From Megaleporinus macrocephalus (Eukaryota > Chordata > Actinopteri > Characiformes > Anostomidae): a DNA stretch of 64,000 bases. This document shows positions 53,201 through 61,607 of this stretch, one piece after another. The translations under genes and the position numbers were made by a program. Numbering within the stretch: position 1 is the first letter of the stretch; every line of letters starts with the position of its first letter. Under the pieces are notes generated by a model. That model searched no databases. It saw only the letters and a program-made list of their open reading frames with translations, and was not told where the DNA came from. The DNA lies in NCBI GenBank assembly GCA_021613375.1, contig CM038709.1, positions 34,739,915 through 34,803,914 of the forward strand. Direction: 5' to 3'.

Positions 53201-53884
53201 TCGTTTTTCAATGAGGGAAAACCAGTGTCTGAGTTATTGACTGATTCTGAACTGTTTTCACAACACATCTTTGGTGAGGGCTATGACATTAAACACTTTT
53301 CATTTGTGTCTGATACTACAGCATTGGTTCAGTGGTGTTATTCGGAAGGTGACCATTGTCTGACACGTGACATTAATGTATTTCTTGGAGCATTCACAAC
53401 AGCTCATGCGCGTTTAGAACTGTACAATCTGATGGACAGATTAGGTGATAGACTATTGTACAGTGACACCGACAGTGTTATTTTTGTTTCTCGCGAAGGT
53501 GACTGGGAACCCTCTCTGGGACTCTACTTAGATAATTTGACAGATGAGATTGGTGATGGTGATTACATTGCGGAGTTCTGCTCAGGAGGGCCTAAGACAT
53601 ACGGTTATCGTACAGCAACCGGTAAAACATGTATGAAAGCAAAAGGCATCACATTAAATGCAGACAATTCAAAAGTTATTAGACTCAACACACTGATTGA
53701 TCTTGTTGATCATTGTGTGTTGTGTCGCGACAGCAGTCGACACATACTGGCTCGTGCTGACGGTATCATGAGAAATAAAAAGAACCTCACACTGAAAAAC
53801 AAGTCAGTGGTGAAATGTTTTAAGGTTGTATACAAAAAACGGGTCCTGTTGTCTGATTTTTCGACACTTCCTTATGGCTACTAA
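50217..53884 (+). pseudogene. polB: Polinton family-B DNA polymerase, frameshifted
   Basis: Replicates the element, presumably by protein priming at the inverted repeats. About 1,220 codons in six successive frames. The N-terminal region (50217-50985) is unassigned. Then come several CxxC zinc-ribbon-like pairs (51040-51390), the 3'-5' exonuclease motifs FSDFETR (Exo I), HNAAGFDNFLLLEY (Exo II) and YGRNDVVLL (Exo III), and the polymerase motifs DFTSLYP (A), KLLLNSLWGRF (B) and YSDTDSV (C). All catalytic acidic residues are visible. Shifts lie near 50745, 50970, 51765, 52645 and 53210. The first ATG in the opening frame is at 50362, so the true start is either there or in the upstream exons. 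Confidence 0.93.
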
Positions 53885-54669
53885 AGACGTCCATGTCTAT
53901 CGTGGGGTGCGTGAGGTTGAGGGTTTTGATTTTAGATTACAACATCCTTTTTCTTGTGTAATAAGCGGCCATCAAATTCTGGAAAAACATTTTTTGTAAA
54001 ACAGTTAATTGAACGTGCTGATGAGTTGGTTTCTATGCAAATTGAAAACATAGTATACATTTATGACTGTTGGCAACCCCTTTATGATGAAATGTTAAAA
54101 ATAAGACATATTCATTTGGCCAAAGGATACCGGCAACACTAAATGATGACACACTACTACCGCTTAACAGGAATAATTTGTTAATTATTGATGCTGTTAT
54201 GAAAGACGCTAGCAACAATGCTGAGGTAGAAAAGGTGTTTACACAGTATGTACATCATCGAAATTTAAGTGTCATTTACTTAATGCAAAATTTATTTTTT
54301 CAAGGAAAGTCTAGTAGGACTATTCGTCTGAATACAAACTATCTGATATTGTTTAAAAATCCTAGACACAACAATCAGGTCAGCGTATTAGGTAGACAGA
54401 TGTACCCGGGTAAAACAAAGTTTTTCATGGAGTGTTTTCAAAATGCTGTAAGAAAACCATTTGGTTACCTCATGATCGACTATAAAGCAAAGACTCCTGA
54501 AGACTTTCGCCTCAGAACAGACCTGTTGTTTACATTCAGAAAAAACAAAGATAGGTCAGTATGTCTGACAGACTATATAGAAACCTCTCACTTCTTAAAC
54601 TTTTATTTAAAGCCAAGCCAGCGCAGAGACATGTTATTTTACAAACAGCGTCTAATGAACTCATCTTAA
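53874..54669 (+). pseudogene. FtsK/HerA-type packaging ATPase, frameshifted
   Basis: Pumps genomic DNA into the capsid in Polinton-like viruses. ATG at 53874 overlaps the polymerase end by 11 bases. A one-base shift near 53970 falls just before the Walker A loop (PSNSGKT, seen in the next frame), and another lies near 54140-54175. The Walker B strand reads NNLLIIDAVMKD: the Mg-binding Asp is present but the next, catalytic acidic residue is Ala. Downstream are the family motifs VIYLMQNLFFQGK, IRLNTNYLILFKNPRHNNQV and LGRQMYPGK. Length ~265 codons fits the family. Confidence 0.9.
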
Positions 54670-54891
54670 CTCTGTGTGAAATAGCTTTTAATGTGCTTAA
54701 TGGTACCATACCACTCACACCAAGGCAATATCGAATGTTAAAAAAGAATAAGTCTGAAATAAAAATATTTTGCAGATAAAAAAGTTGGAGTATTACGAAA
54801 GAAGAAGGTTATTAACCAGAAGGGCGGTTTTCTTCTACCATTGTTGAGCATCGCATTACCGTTTATAATGAGTTTGATAACAGCTAAATAA
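54561..54891 (+). pseudogene. Small basic Polinton protein with hydrophobic tail
   Basis: ATG at 54561 lies inside the end of the ATPase gene in another frame. The first part (residues 1-70) reads AKPAQRHVILQTASNELILT, then GTIPLTPRQYRMLKKNKSEI. After a one-base shift near 54775 the frame continues with lysine/arginine-rich sequence, a KGGF motif and a hydrophobic segment ending at TAA 54891. Small proteins of this design follow the ATPase in many animal Polintons and adintoviruses, where they have been likened to adenovirus core protein X. I infer a virion core or membrane-active role; the function is not shown by sequence. Confidence 0.7.
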
Positions 54892-54901
54892 ATAGAAAGG
54901 C

Positions 54902-55613
54902 ATGGAGTATGCTGAAAAAATGTTTTTGGTCCCACAACACCAGTTGGATAAGTTAAAGAGTGACAATTCACAAACATCTATCAGACAAGTTGTAGAAAAC
55001 GACCTGGATGCGGAATGATCTTGACTACCATGAGAAAGCCAAACTTTACACCTCGGTTTTGCAAAGATATTTAAACATTGCTAAACAGGGTGATATGGAG
55101 ACCAACACTTTGACATTATCCTTACCAGTTACAGATAATGTTAATAAGGCTACAAATGTTCGGACTTATGAAAATAATGATTTAATCAGTGACGTTCTCA
55201 GAAATGTTCCCTCACGGTGTGAGAGGAATGTTTCCTACATTTTAGATAAAATGTCTAAATCAAATGATGTGTCTTCTTGGAATGAGTCTGGAGAATTTGT
55301 CTTAAATGGCAGATGTATCCATGGATCACATATCCTGGACTTGGTAAAGAGTTTCACTGCTCCACAGAGGGTTAGCGATGATCGCAGACCTCAGGGGTAG
55401 AATGAGTTTCTAGATGCTTTTGCTGTTCTAAATATACCTCTGTCAACAATACCAAACAAGCATGTTAGAGAGAAAATTAATTTGTTAAAAACCAGAAAAT
55501 CGGTTGATTATGTTACACCGACAAAAGACATTTTACAAACACCAGTTAAGAGTGTTGAAACCCCTGGGTTTATCTCGCCTGTTATAGACAGGAGCAAATG
55601 GTTAGACTTCTAA
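54902..55613 (+). pseudogene. Conserved Polinton protein of unknown function
   Basis: Starts ATG at 54902 (MEYAEKMFLVPQHQLDKLKS). A one-base shift near 55005 leads to YHEKAKLYTSVLQRYLNIAK and later RNVSYILDKM and FVLNGRCIHGSHILDLVK. An in-frame TAG at 55398-55400 interrupts before EFLDAFAVLNIPLSTIPNKH, and the frame ends at TAA 55613. This pattern (basic start KMxLVP, a helix with LYxxVLQRYL, a strand pair NGRxIxGSxIxDLV near the end) is shared by proteins common in fish Polintons, but I know no biochemical role. Length would be ~235 residues. Confidence 0.65.
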
Positions 55614-55818
55614 TGCTGGTTTTGGTTTGTTGTGTTGTGTTTACATGTAAATAGTTATTTTATCATGACTATGTAAATATGTGTCTAACAATGTTTGAAA
55701 AACTGTCAATTTGATGTTTTGCTGATGTGTTACATGGATGTAAATAAATGGCTCTGAGATGAAATTGTTTGTTTTGATTGTTTTTATTTATTAACCAACA
55801 CATTACACAGAGACACAA
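55614..55818. terminator. Convergent polyadenylation region of the two Polinton arms
   Basis: A plus-strand AATAAA at 55743-55748 and a minus-strand AATAAA (tttatt at 55783-55788) face each other about 35 bases apart, between the last plus-strand gene and the last minus-strand gene. Non-coding otherwise. Confidence 0.65.
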
Positions 55819-56341
55819 TTACACAATAAACATCTGTCCAGTTTGAACATGTTGCACACATTTAAACAATTTGTTCTTGCAAATACACGGATACAATTTT
55901 TTCACAAAGGTTGAAACCATATTGTCATTTTTTATTAAATCAAAACTATATTTAGACATTACATTTTCATACCTTGAACCTTTAGACATATCGTGTAGAA
56001 AAAATAGTGTTGACCACAAGTGGTTGATGTAAAATCTTGTACTTGTAAGGTCGAGTATCAATGCGATGAGCAAGATGTTTTTAGAAAGTTGCTAATCGTT
56101 TTTGGAAGTCATAATCTGGTCCATTTCCAAAACTGTCAAAAAAACACCCAACACGATCTTCATTTATGTAGACAGCAAGCAAATGTTCTCCAGGGAGGTC
56201 AGATGTGTGTGTATTAATGATAACCATTGTCGGTATTTTCCTTATGACATTTGTTGGTAATAGATCACAAGCCAACACACCTAGAAAATGTGTGTTACCA
56301 GATACTTTGTCCATGACTGCAGTCAGCTCTGAAGTGTTCAT
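55819..56341 (-). pseudogene. Adenain-like cysteine protease, frameshifted
   Basis: Processes virion proteins during maturation in adenoviruses and Polintons. The minus frame from ATG 56341 shows GVLACDLLP, then SDLPGEHLLAVYINE with the catalytic His and FFDSFGNGP with the Asp. The frame stops at 56081. The catalytic Cys region (TSTTCGQHYFF) appears in a different frame near 56010-56045, and the C-terminal part (LHDMSKGSRYENVMSKY) in a third frame down to 55819. So all triad residues exist in the DNA but are split by two single-base shifts, one of them at a T6 run. It starts at the stop of the capsid gene (1-base overlap region), as expected for a late cluster. Confidence 0.85.
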
Positions 56342-57225
56342 TAGTAGAAATCCACTAAAACTTGTCTTCGGTTAGACACTTCAATGATACTGTCAAAAAC
56401 TGCGTACACAATCAAATTTATGGTTTGTGGAAGGGGTTGTCTGAAACGGGCCTCCAGTCTTATATTACCCGATTTCACCAATGATACATGTTGACCACAC
56501 TCTTCGTCTGGCGTGAGGTTAAAGGCATAGAGAGTATACCCCTGCATGAAATCCTGTCTATCAATAGACAATGCCTGGTTTTTTAGATGTCTTCCAGATG
56601 CAAGAGCTAATTGATAAAATTCTCGTACAGCAGATCCGGAATGAAATTCGGGTTGATGTGGTTTAGCAGGATATTGTTGCCAGTCTACATACACAGCAAG
56701 AAACTCCAAATCATAATGTTTGAATGCAAATGGATTTTTGTTGTATGCTCCCGTGAATGCATCTGTTTCATCCATATGCCCCGCTGTGTCCTGATAAAAG
56801 AGCCCAGCAGAGAAAACCGTTTCCAGGTTGTCCCGACCATAGTTGGTGAGACATTCTATGATACTGCGATATGGGTATGTGCTCGAACTCTGTGATATCA
56901 GCCGGTCACCCAGGGACACGTCGACCTGTGAAAATAATGCAGCTCTGGGGTAGTTTATGAACCCGACGCCGGCTCCATCATCTATATCGCTCCCATCAGG
57001 TTTTGTGATTTTAACACGCAGGTACAATAGCGTGTTATTCAGATCTGTATAATCTTCGCCATGTCCGGCTATGAAAAACTCCAAAGGAGCCGTGTCGGAT
57101 ATCGCTGAGAGTGGCGGTATTTCGACGTAGGTGTTTTTCTCGATAGCTGTTTGTGTTAAAGGCACTGTAAACAAGTCCAGTTCTGATTTAATACACTCTT
57201 CAGACATACGATGAAGCAGGGCCAT
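56341..57225 (-). pseudogene. Major capsid protein (hexon-like, F54H12.2 family), central deletion
   Basis: Forms the double-jelly-roll hexon-type capsid shell. The presumed ATG at 57225 opens MALLHRMSEECIKSELDLFT, followed by SDTAPLEFFIAGHGEDYTDL, LYLRVKITKPDGSD, SLGDRLISQ and TYPYRSIIECLTNYG. At HMDETDAFTGAYNKNPFAF a block of roughly 100-150 residues that normally lies between these motifs is missing while the frame is kept. The C-terminus (ALASGRHLKNQALSIDRQDF; LTPDEECGQH; IRLEARFRQPLPQTINLIVY; NRRQVLVDFY) is intact. At 294 residues it is far shorter than the ~430-450 of relatives. The deletion spans parts of both jelly rolls, so the fold would be lost. Confidence 0.88.
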
Positions 57226-57681
57226 GATCAAAAAAATAGTACTTGCAGTCTTTCTACGGGATGGACGTGTGGTCTGTTTCACCTTTCTCTTCCGCTTTGA
57301 GACTATGTGCTTTTTCGACACGCGTTTGGTTTTCTTAGTGGGTCGGCCCCGCCTTTCACCAGGGGGTCGTTTCACAGATTTTCGAGCCATCACCAACATT
57401 CCTGACCCATCCTGTTTTTTTCGCATAACATGCGTCATACCCGTGCTGATTATATCGCTTACAATGTTTTTAGCAGCTGTTTTTAAATGTGGTTTGGCTA
57501 AACTAAAACCCTGTCTGAACAACGGTATTGCCATTCTAAACAAATTTCTGAAAATCCCACCGATACCAGCTCCATACATTGCAGGGGAGCCATTGTAGCC
57601 AAGCATTACACCACCTGCTTGATTTCGGTAGTAAGAGACATATCGTTCAGGGTCCATTGCGCGCATATTGAAAGACTCCAT
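57226..57681 (-). pseudogene. pVI-like/basic minor virion protein, fused to capsid ORF
   Basis: 152 codons from ATG 57681 (MESFNMRAMDPERYVSYYRN). A glycine-rich stretch and an amphipathic segment (GAGIGGIFRNLFRMAIPLFR) precede a long Lys/Arg-rich tail (KKTKRVSKKHIVSKRKRKVK). This resembles the adenovirus pVI-like, DNA- or membrane-interacting proteins encoded just upstream of Polinton capsid genes. Instead of stopping, the frame runs through a T7 run (57228-57234 on the plus strand, complement) into the capsid ORF. One base fewer in that run would give a TGA overlapping the capsid ATG, the normal two-gene layout. Confidence 0.7.
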
Positions 57682-58371
57682 TTAAAATCTGATAGAATGT
57701 TTTACAGGTCTAAAATGCAGTTTCACAAGCACTTTTCCGTAGGTAAAATTGACGTGCTGGTTCTGATCAGTTTTCACTTCTATGGCAATATCCGTGATGT
57801 GTGCCTTGGTTACTGATACGTAGTGTGGCTTGATGTATCTAGTAGTGGTAACATCATTGTTGTTCCCTGATATATGTACACATCGTAACAGGGGCACAAA
57901 GGTGTCCCCGACTATTTGGTAATCGATGATGTCTGTGTAAATGTACAACGTGTATAAACCCCCATAGATGTCTGTGGGATGTGGTGCATACTGTTTCTGA
58001 AAAGCTTCCTGATTAACAGTTTTAACATCCGACTCTAGCATCTCTCCTGGTTTTAGACCTAAAATAATGGCTAGTTTTCCATCACATATTAGACCTATAC
58101 CAGGCCTGGACTTAATATAAACCATATGCCTTATTTGGTCATAACCACGGATTACTGAATACGATGTTAGATGGAAATTAATCTCATTAATCAACATGGG
58201 TATATTATTATAATAACCTGTGGGAATTGTCATTTTTGTAGTTTTTCCCAATTTTTTATCAATTACTGTAAATGTAGCATCATCCTCATCAAAAATTTTC
58301 CAAGTTCGTGGGTACTGAATTTCTACCAAACTAACTTCCCAGTCACCTTTACAAATCAATCGCTTTGTCAT
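57682..58371 (-). CDS. Minor capsid protein (penton-like, single jelly roll)
   Basis: Forms the capsid vertices. 229 codons open from ATG 58371. Motifs: KGDWEVSLVEIQYPRTW, PTGYYNNIPMLINEINFHL, GKLAIILGLKPGE, LYIYTDIIDYQIVGDTFVPL, YIKPHYVSVTKAHITDIAIE and the closing FTYGKVLVKLHFRPVK. These match the penton-type proteins of Polintons. The usual N-terminal ~25 residues before KGDWEV appear shortened: upstream sequence in this frame meets a TGA, and related-looking residues (MYHIVNILITTND) are in a shifted frame, so a one-base shift near 58370-58385 is likely. This is the least damaged gene of the element. It abuts the pVI-like gene with no gap. Confidence 0.88.
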   Translation of the reverse strand: MTKRLICKGDWEVSLVEIQYPRTWKIFDEDDATFTVIDKKLGKTTKMTIPTGYYNNIPMLINEINFHLTSYSVIRGYDQIRHMVYIKSRPGIGLICDGKLAIILGLKPGEMLESDVKTVNQEAFQKQYAPHPTDIYGGLYTLYIYTDIIDYQIVGDTFVPLLRCVHISGNNNDVTTTRYIKPHYVSVTKAHITDIAIEVKTDQNQHVNFTYGKVLVKLHFRPVKHSIRF

Positions 58372-58421
58372 CCATGATTGTCATTTGTTGTAATGAGTAT
58401 GTTTACAATGTGATACATCTT

Positions 58422-59512
58422 TTAAGCTTTTTGCAGGTCCATCACATCATTTTCAGGAACCCAACTGTTAAATTTGGTTGGCCATCCCAACCATTTTACT
58501 AAAACCAATGATTTTTTTACCCTGTTTTTTTTTGTCTAAAATTTTTTCAACTTTGAACATTTTATCTCTAGATACATTTATTTTTTGCAACTCTTGTTCA
58601 TAAAAACTGCCTTGGATGATATCGCCATCATAATCTTTTAATCTATAAACAGGCGGTTGTCGATGGATACGTTCTGATATGGTGAAAAATTCATGCGTAT
58701 AGTTCTCCTCATAACCCTTTGTAAACGGGCCCCTGACTTTAGAAATCCGCACAACATCTCCAATCTTATACTTAAACACGATTTTCTTGTCTAGTTTGTT
58801 TTTCGAACCATACAGTGTTTTAAACACAACAGGTTATTTTTCTTTAGTAACGTCAACAGGTTTCATATTTATACTCCTATGATAACTGTTGTTATACCCA
58901 CACATAATGTCTTGTAAAACATCCATGTATCTTTTGGAATTTATAGCAGTTAGATATCTCCACATACGTGTTTTTAGAGTTCTATTAAACCGTTCTATAA
59001 CGCTAGTCTTCAACTCACTACCTGTAGCAAAATGTATTATTTTGTTTTTTGACATTAGGTTTTGAAAATGTTTCTTGAAAAACTCTTTACCCCTGTCAGT
59101 CTGCAGCTTTTGTGGGACTCTACCTTCGGATAGTATGGATGCAAATGCGTTAGCGACTTCCAAACCTGATTTATTTTTTAACAAACGAATCCAAGCATAT
59201 TTGCTTAACACATCAATACATGTAAACATGTATTTATAACCGTCATTTTCCTTAGAATACACACTCATATCAACGAGATCGGCTTGGAATTGAGAATCAA
59301 TACCGTATACTATGAACTCTGTTTCTTTTGTAATTATGCCTTATGGGTTTGTGAAGCGTGTATGCATCCTCACCAGCTAACCAATCTGAAACTTTCTGAT
59401 CGGACAAACGTACTCCAGTGTTCCCTAAAACAGCCTGTTTCAAACGGTTTTTACCACCTAATGAACCAGAACTAGAAGGTTTGTAATAAACAGACTTCAT
59501 AAGATTTGCCAT
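58422..59512 (-). pseudogene. Polinton integrase (retroviral type, DDE), frameshifted
   Basis: Inserts the element and makes the 6-bp duplication. ATG at 59512 opens MANLMKSVYYKPSSSGSLGG; the N-terminal part includes VSDWLAGEDAYTLHKPIRHN. A shift near 59315 leads to the catalytic core (59268-58834): TCIDVLSKYAW (Asp), LQTDRGKEFF (Asp) and VIERFNRTLK (Glu), all three acidic residues intact. A stop at 58834 precedes the C-terminal part (GDVVRISKVRGPFTKGYEEN; PPVYRLKDYDGD; MFKVEKILDKKKQGKK). A further shift near 58490 in an A7 run leads to a chromodomain-like end (KWLGWPTKFNSWVPENDV) stopping at 58422. About 365 codons in all. Confidence 0.92.
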
Positions 59513-59578
59513 GTTGATAGATGCTGACACTAAAAATAATGACAAAACATTCTGGTTGATTAACTGTTTTATTCTCAC
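59513..59578. other. Short gap between integrase and unknown gene
   Basis: About 66 bases separate the integrase ATG from the stop of the next minus-strand gene. Too short to hold more than promoter or leader sequence. Confidence 0.5.
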
Positions 59579-60761
59579 TCACAATGCATCAATGAAATCT
59601 AGAAAATTCACACATATATCTACATTTCTCTCAACCAAATATTCAACAAATGTTTCAATCACTTTACAAACATTAATCGCCTTTTTTGTCGAAAGTTTAA
59701 CCACACATACGTCTAATATGTACGCACACAAACAAAGCACATGACTGACTTTTACAGCATTTTTACTCTTAGGCATAAGAGACAAAATCTTACTGACAGT
59801 CAAATAGGTGGATTCATTAGAATCTACACACAACAGCGTCAAGTGGTTCCATTCACTCGACACCGATTTGACATTTTCCATTTGTTTCTTGAAATTTTGC
59901 AAACGTTTAGTATCAACATCATGCACATTATAAAAGGGTCTAAAATCATCTACACAATCACTGATATATTTATACAACAAATTTGTTAATTCATAGTTCA
60001 CGCGATGTTTCAACACTTGCTCTGGCAGATCCATTACTCCACAAAGATTCCCCATTTGTTCTAAAGAGCACTGATAGTCTTTGATCCTGTTTTCCAACAA
60101 TCAAAGGCGTCAGCAACAAATGGCTCAGATGTTTGTTCGATCAGGTACTCCCTTATCACCTGCAGCTTTTCCACGATGAATGGCTCGTGATGAAAATCCA
60201 AGGCAACTGTTTCAGCACACTCTTTAATTTTTCGAAGAGGCAGTTGTATTCCAAAACACTTCAGCAGACCTGTTAAGGCGGTTTCTAACCCCGGCGTAAA
60301 CAATGTTTTTGTTATGTCGTCATAGTATTTTTCAAAGAAAAACATATCCGGCTCAAACAGACACGAATGCCGTAGCTGGCTGGGGTTGTATTGGGGATTA
60401 CAACAACTGCAGACTTGATTAGTTTCAAACCCAAGTCACACACCGGCCCATCCGCATCTTCAGAAGGGGTTGTGTTGACATTCGCTGGTTCATTATGGCT
60501 GTAGTTTACAACACGGGTGCGTGGGTCGACGAAGTCAGAGCAATCGAAGTCTGGCACCCGATAATCTTCAACAAATCCGTCGTCGGTCTTTCTATACCAC
60601 ACAAGGCCTTTAGTGCCAGGGTGGCCTGCAGGAAGAAAATCCTCAAACATGTTGATCCGAGTGGCGAAAGCAGTCTTGTTGTCACATGCTCGGTGGGGCA
60701 CCCTTTTATCAGACGTTGCGGGGAGGCGGTGGTTCTGTTTGTCCCACCCCACAATCGTCAT
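59579..60761 (-). pseudogene. Unrecognised accessory gene of the Polinton
   Basis: Three minus-strand frames follow one another with overlaps: 60761-60312 (ATG; polar, DFDCSDFVDPRTRVVNYSH), 60345-60061 (MFFFEKYYDDITKTLFTPGL; KIKECAETVALDFHHEPFIV) and 60100-59579 (LTNLLYKYISDCVDDFRPFY; NVCKVIETFVEYLVERNVDI). Reading continues sensibly across each overlap, so I infer one ~390-residue gene with two single-base shifts. The N-terminal third is acidic and probably disordered; the rest is alpha-helical. I recognise no domain. It occupies the slot next to the right inverted repeat where Polintons and adintoviruses carry lineage-specific genes. A polypyrimidine stretch and ctag just before the ATG could be a splice acceptor, mirroring the spliced gene at the other end. 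Confidence 0.6.
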
Positions 60762-61069
60762 AAGCTAGAGAATCAAAGAGGTTAACCTTAACAGCCGCCA
60801 ACTGCTTGCGAGACCTGCAACCATATTGTCTCTTCCTCGGCGCTGAACACAAATTGGTATCAGAACCAGTAGAACCAGCAACTGGTGTAACAGCAGAAAA
60901 CTTTAGTAGACGCTTGCTGTGGACATTTTACAGAAATAGAAATACAAACAGCAGTGTGGAGAAAATGCTTAAATACAGGCAGTGTAAGCCATACAATTAC
61001 AACCACCAAAGCCCAGCCCCGATTGTCACACATAGGTGTCAAGGATTTGGTGTGGGGGGATGTTTGTAG

Positions 61070-61104
<35 letters not shown>
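60762..61104. other. Polinton right subterminal region with (GT)n
   Basis: No motif-bearing frame. Contains a copy of the inner TIR-like segment (61014-61041) and a (GT)n tract at 61074-61104. Expected to hold the promoter and perhaps a leader exon of the minus-strand genes; I cannot identify either. Confidence 0.5.
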
Positions 61105-61111
<7 letters not shown>

Positions 61112-61300
61112 AGGGGGGTGTGGTGGGTTGGGACAGCATGTTCCTGTCTGTCAATCAAAACAAAACCTAACCAGGTAAACTGACCTGTCAATCATACTAG
61201 CCTGTCAACCGTACCAACCAGTCAGCCAAACTCAGTAAACATACCATAAATCAAGGGTCATAAATCAAAATTTGCGAGGTAGTGTATGATACATACTACT
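61105..61300 (-). repeat. Polinton right terminal inverted repeat
   Basis: Reverse complement of 49245-49440 with about two substitutions and one 1-base indel. Ends ...gatacatactact followed by gacatg. Confidence 0.96.
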
Positions 61301-61306
61301 GACATG
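61301..61306. repeat. Polinton target-site duplication GACATG, right
   Basis: Second copy of the 6-bp duplication, followed by the continuing L1-like LINE. Confidence 0.97.
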
Positions 61307-61607
61307 TATAATTTGGAAAAAGGGAAGAGATACAGTGTCTGAGTTGAAAATATCTAAACAAATGAGATGAGGGCAACTTAAAATCTGCAGCTAGTTGAGC
61401 AAAACTGTAAAAAGTGCTATCCTTATAAAGATCACGGAAAGATCTAATACCTCTCTCATGCCATATATTGAAAGCCGTATCAGTCAAAGCAGGGGGAAAT
61501 AGATGATTTCCTAAAATGGGCATTGATAAAGAGGGAAATGTGAGCTTAAAGTGACATCTAAATTGCGAACAAATTCGAAGGGTAGATCGAACTAATGGAC
61601 TACACAT
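61307..61607 (-). pseudogene. L1 ORF2p-like post-RT region
   Basis: The minus frame reads LTFPSLSMPILGNHLFPPAL, FNIWHERGIRSFRDLYKDST and LPSSHLFRYFQLRHC, typical of the L1/Tx1 region between RT and the terminal zinc motif. The last codons before the Polinton (PNYTC) join in frame to LPTTQSWEDLL on the far side. A one-base shift separates it from the 346-codon frame at 61600-62640. Confidence 0.82.

Larger units (their letters stand above)
49245..61300. mobile_element. Polinton/Maverick (adintovirus-like) element, complete ends, defective genes
   Basis: 12,056 bp, bounded by ~196-bp inverted repeats starting AG and a perfect 6-bp duplication. It encodes the diagnostic set: family-B DNA polymerase and packaging ATPase on the plus strand; retroviral-type integrase, penton-like protein, major capsid protein and adenain-like protease on the minus strand. 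The arms converge near 55.7 kb. Intact Polintons are usually about 15-20 kb, so this is compact. It sits inside an L1-like LINE. Nearly every gene has one or more single-base frameshifts or stops, so the copy as read cannot make a virion or transpose itself. Confidence 0.97.

Noticed and set aside
56611..56895. Plus-strand frames opposite the capsid and other minus-strand Polinton genes
   Set aside because: They are shadows of genes with clear family motifs on the other strand.
59579..60100. Bcl-2-like anti-apoptotic protein in the Polinton
   Set aside because: The helical C-terminal part vaguely recalls BH1/BH2 spacing, but no NWGR-type motif is present, so I left the gene unnamed.
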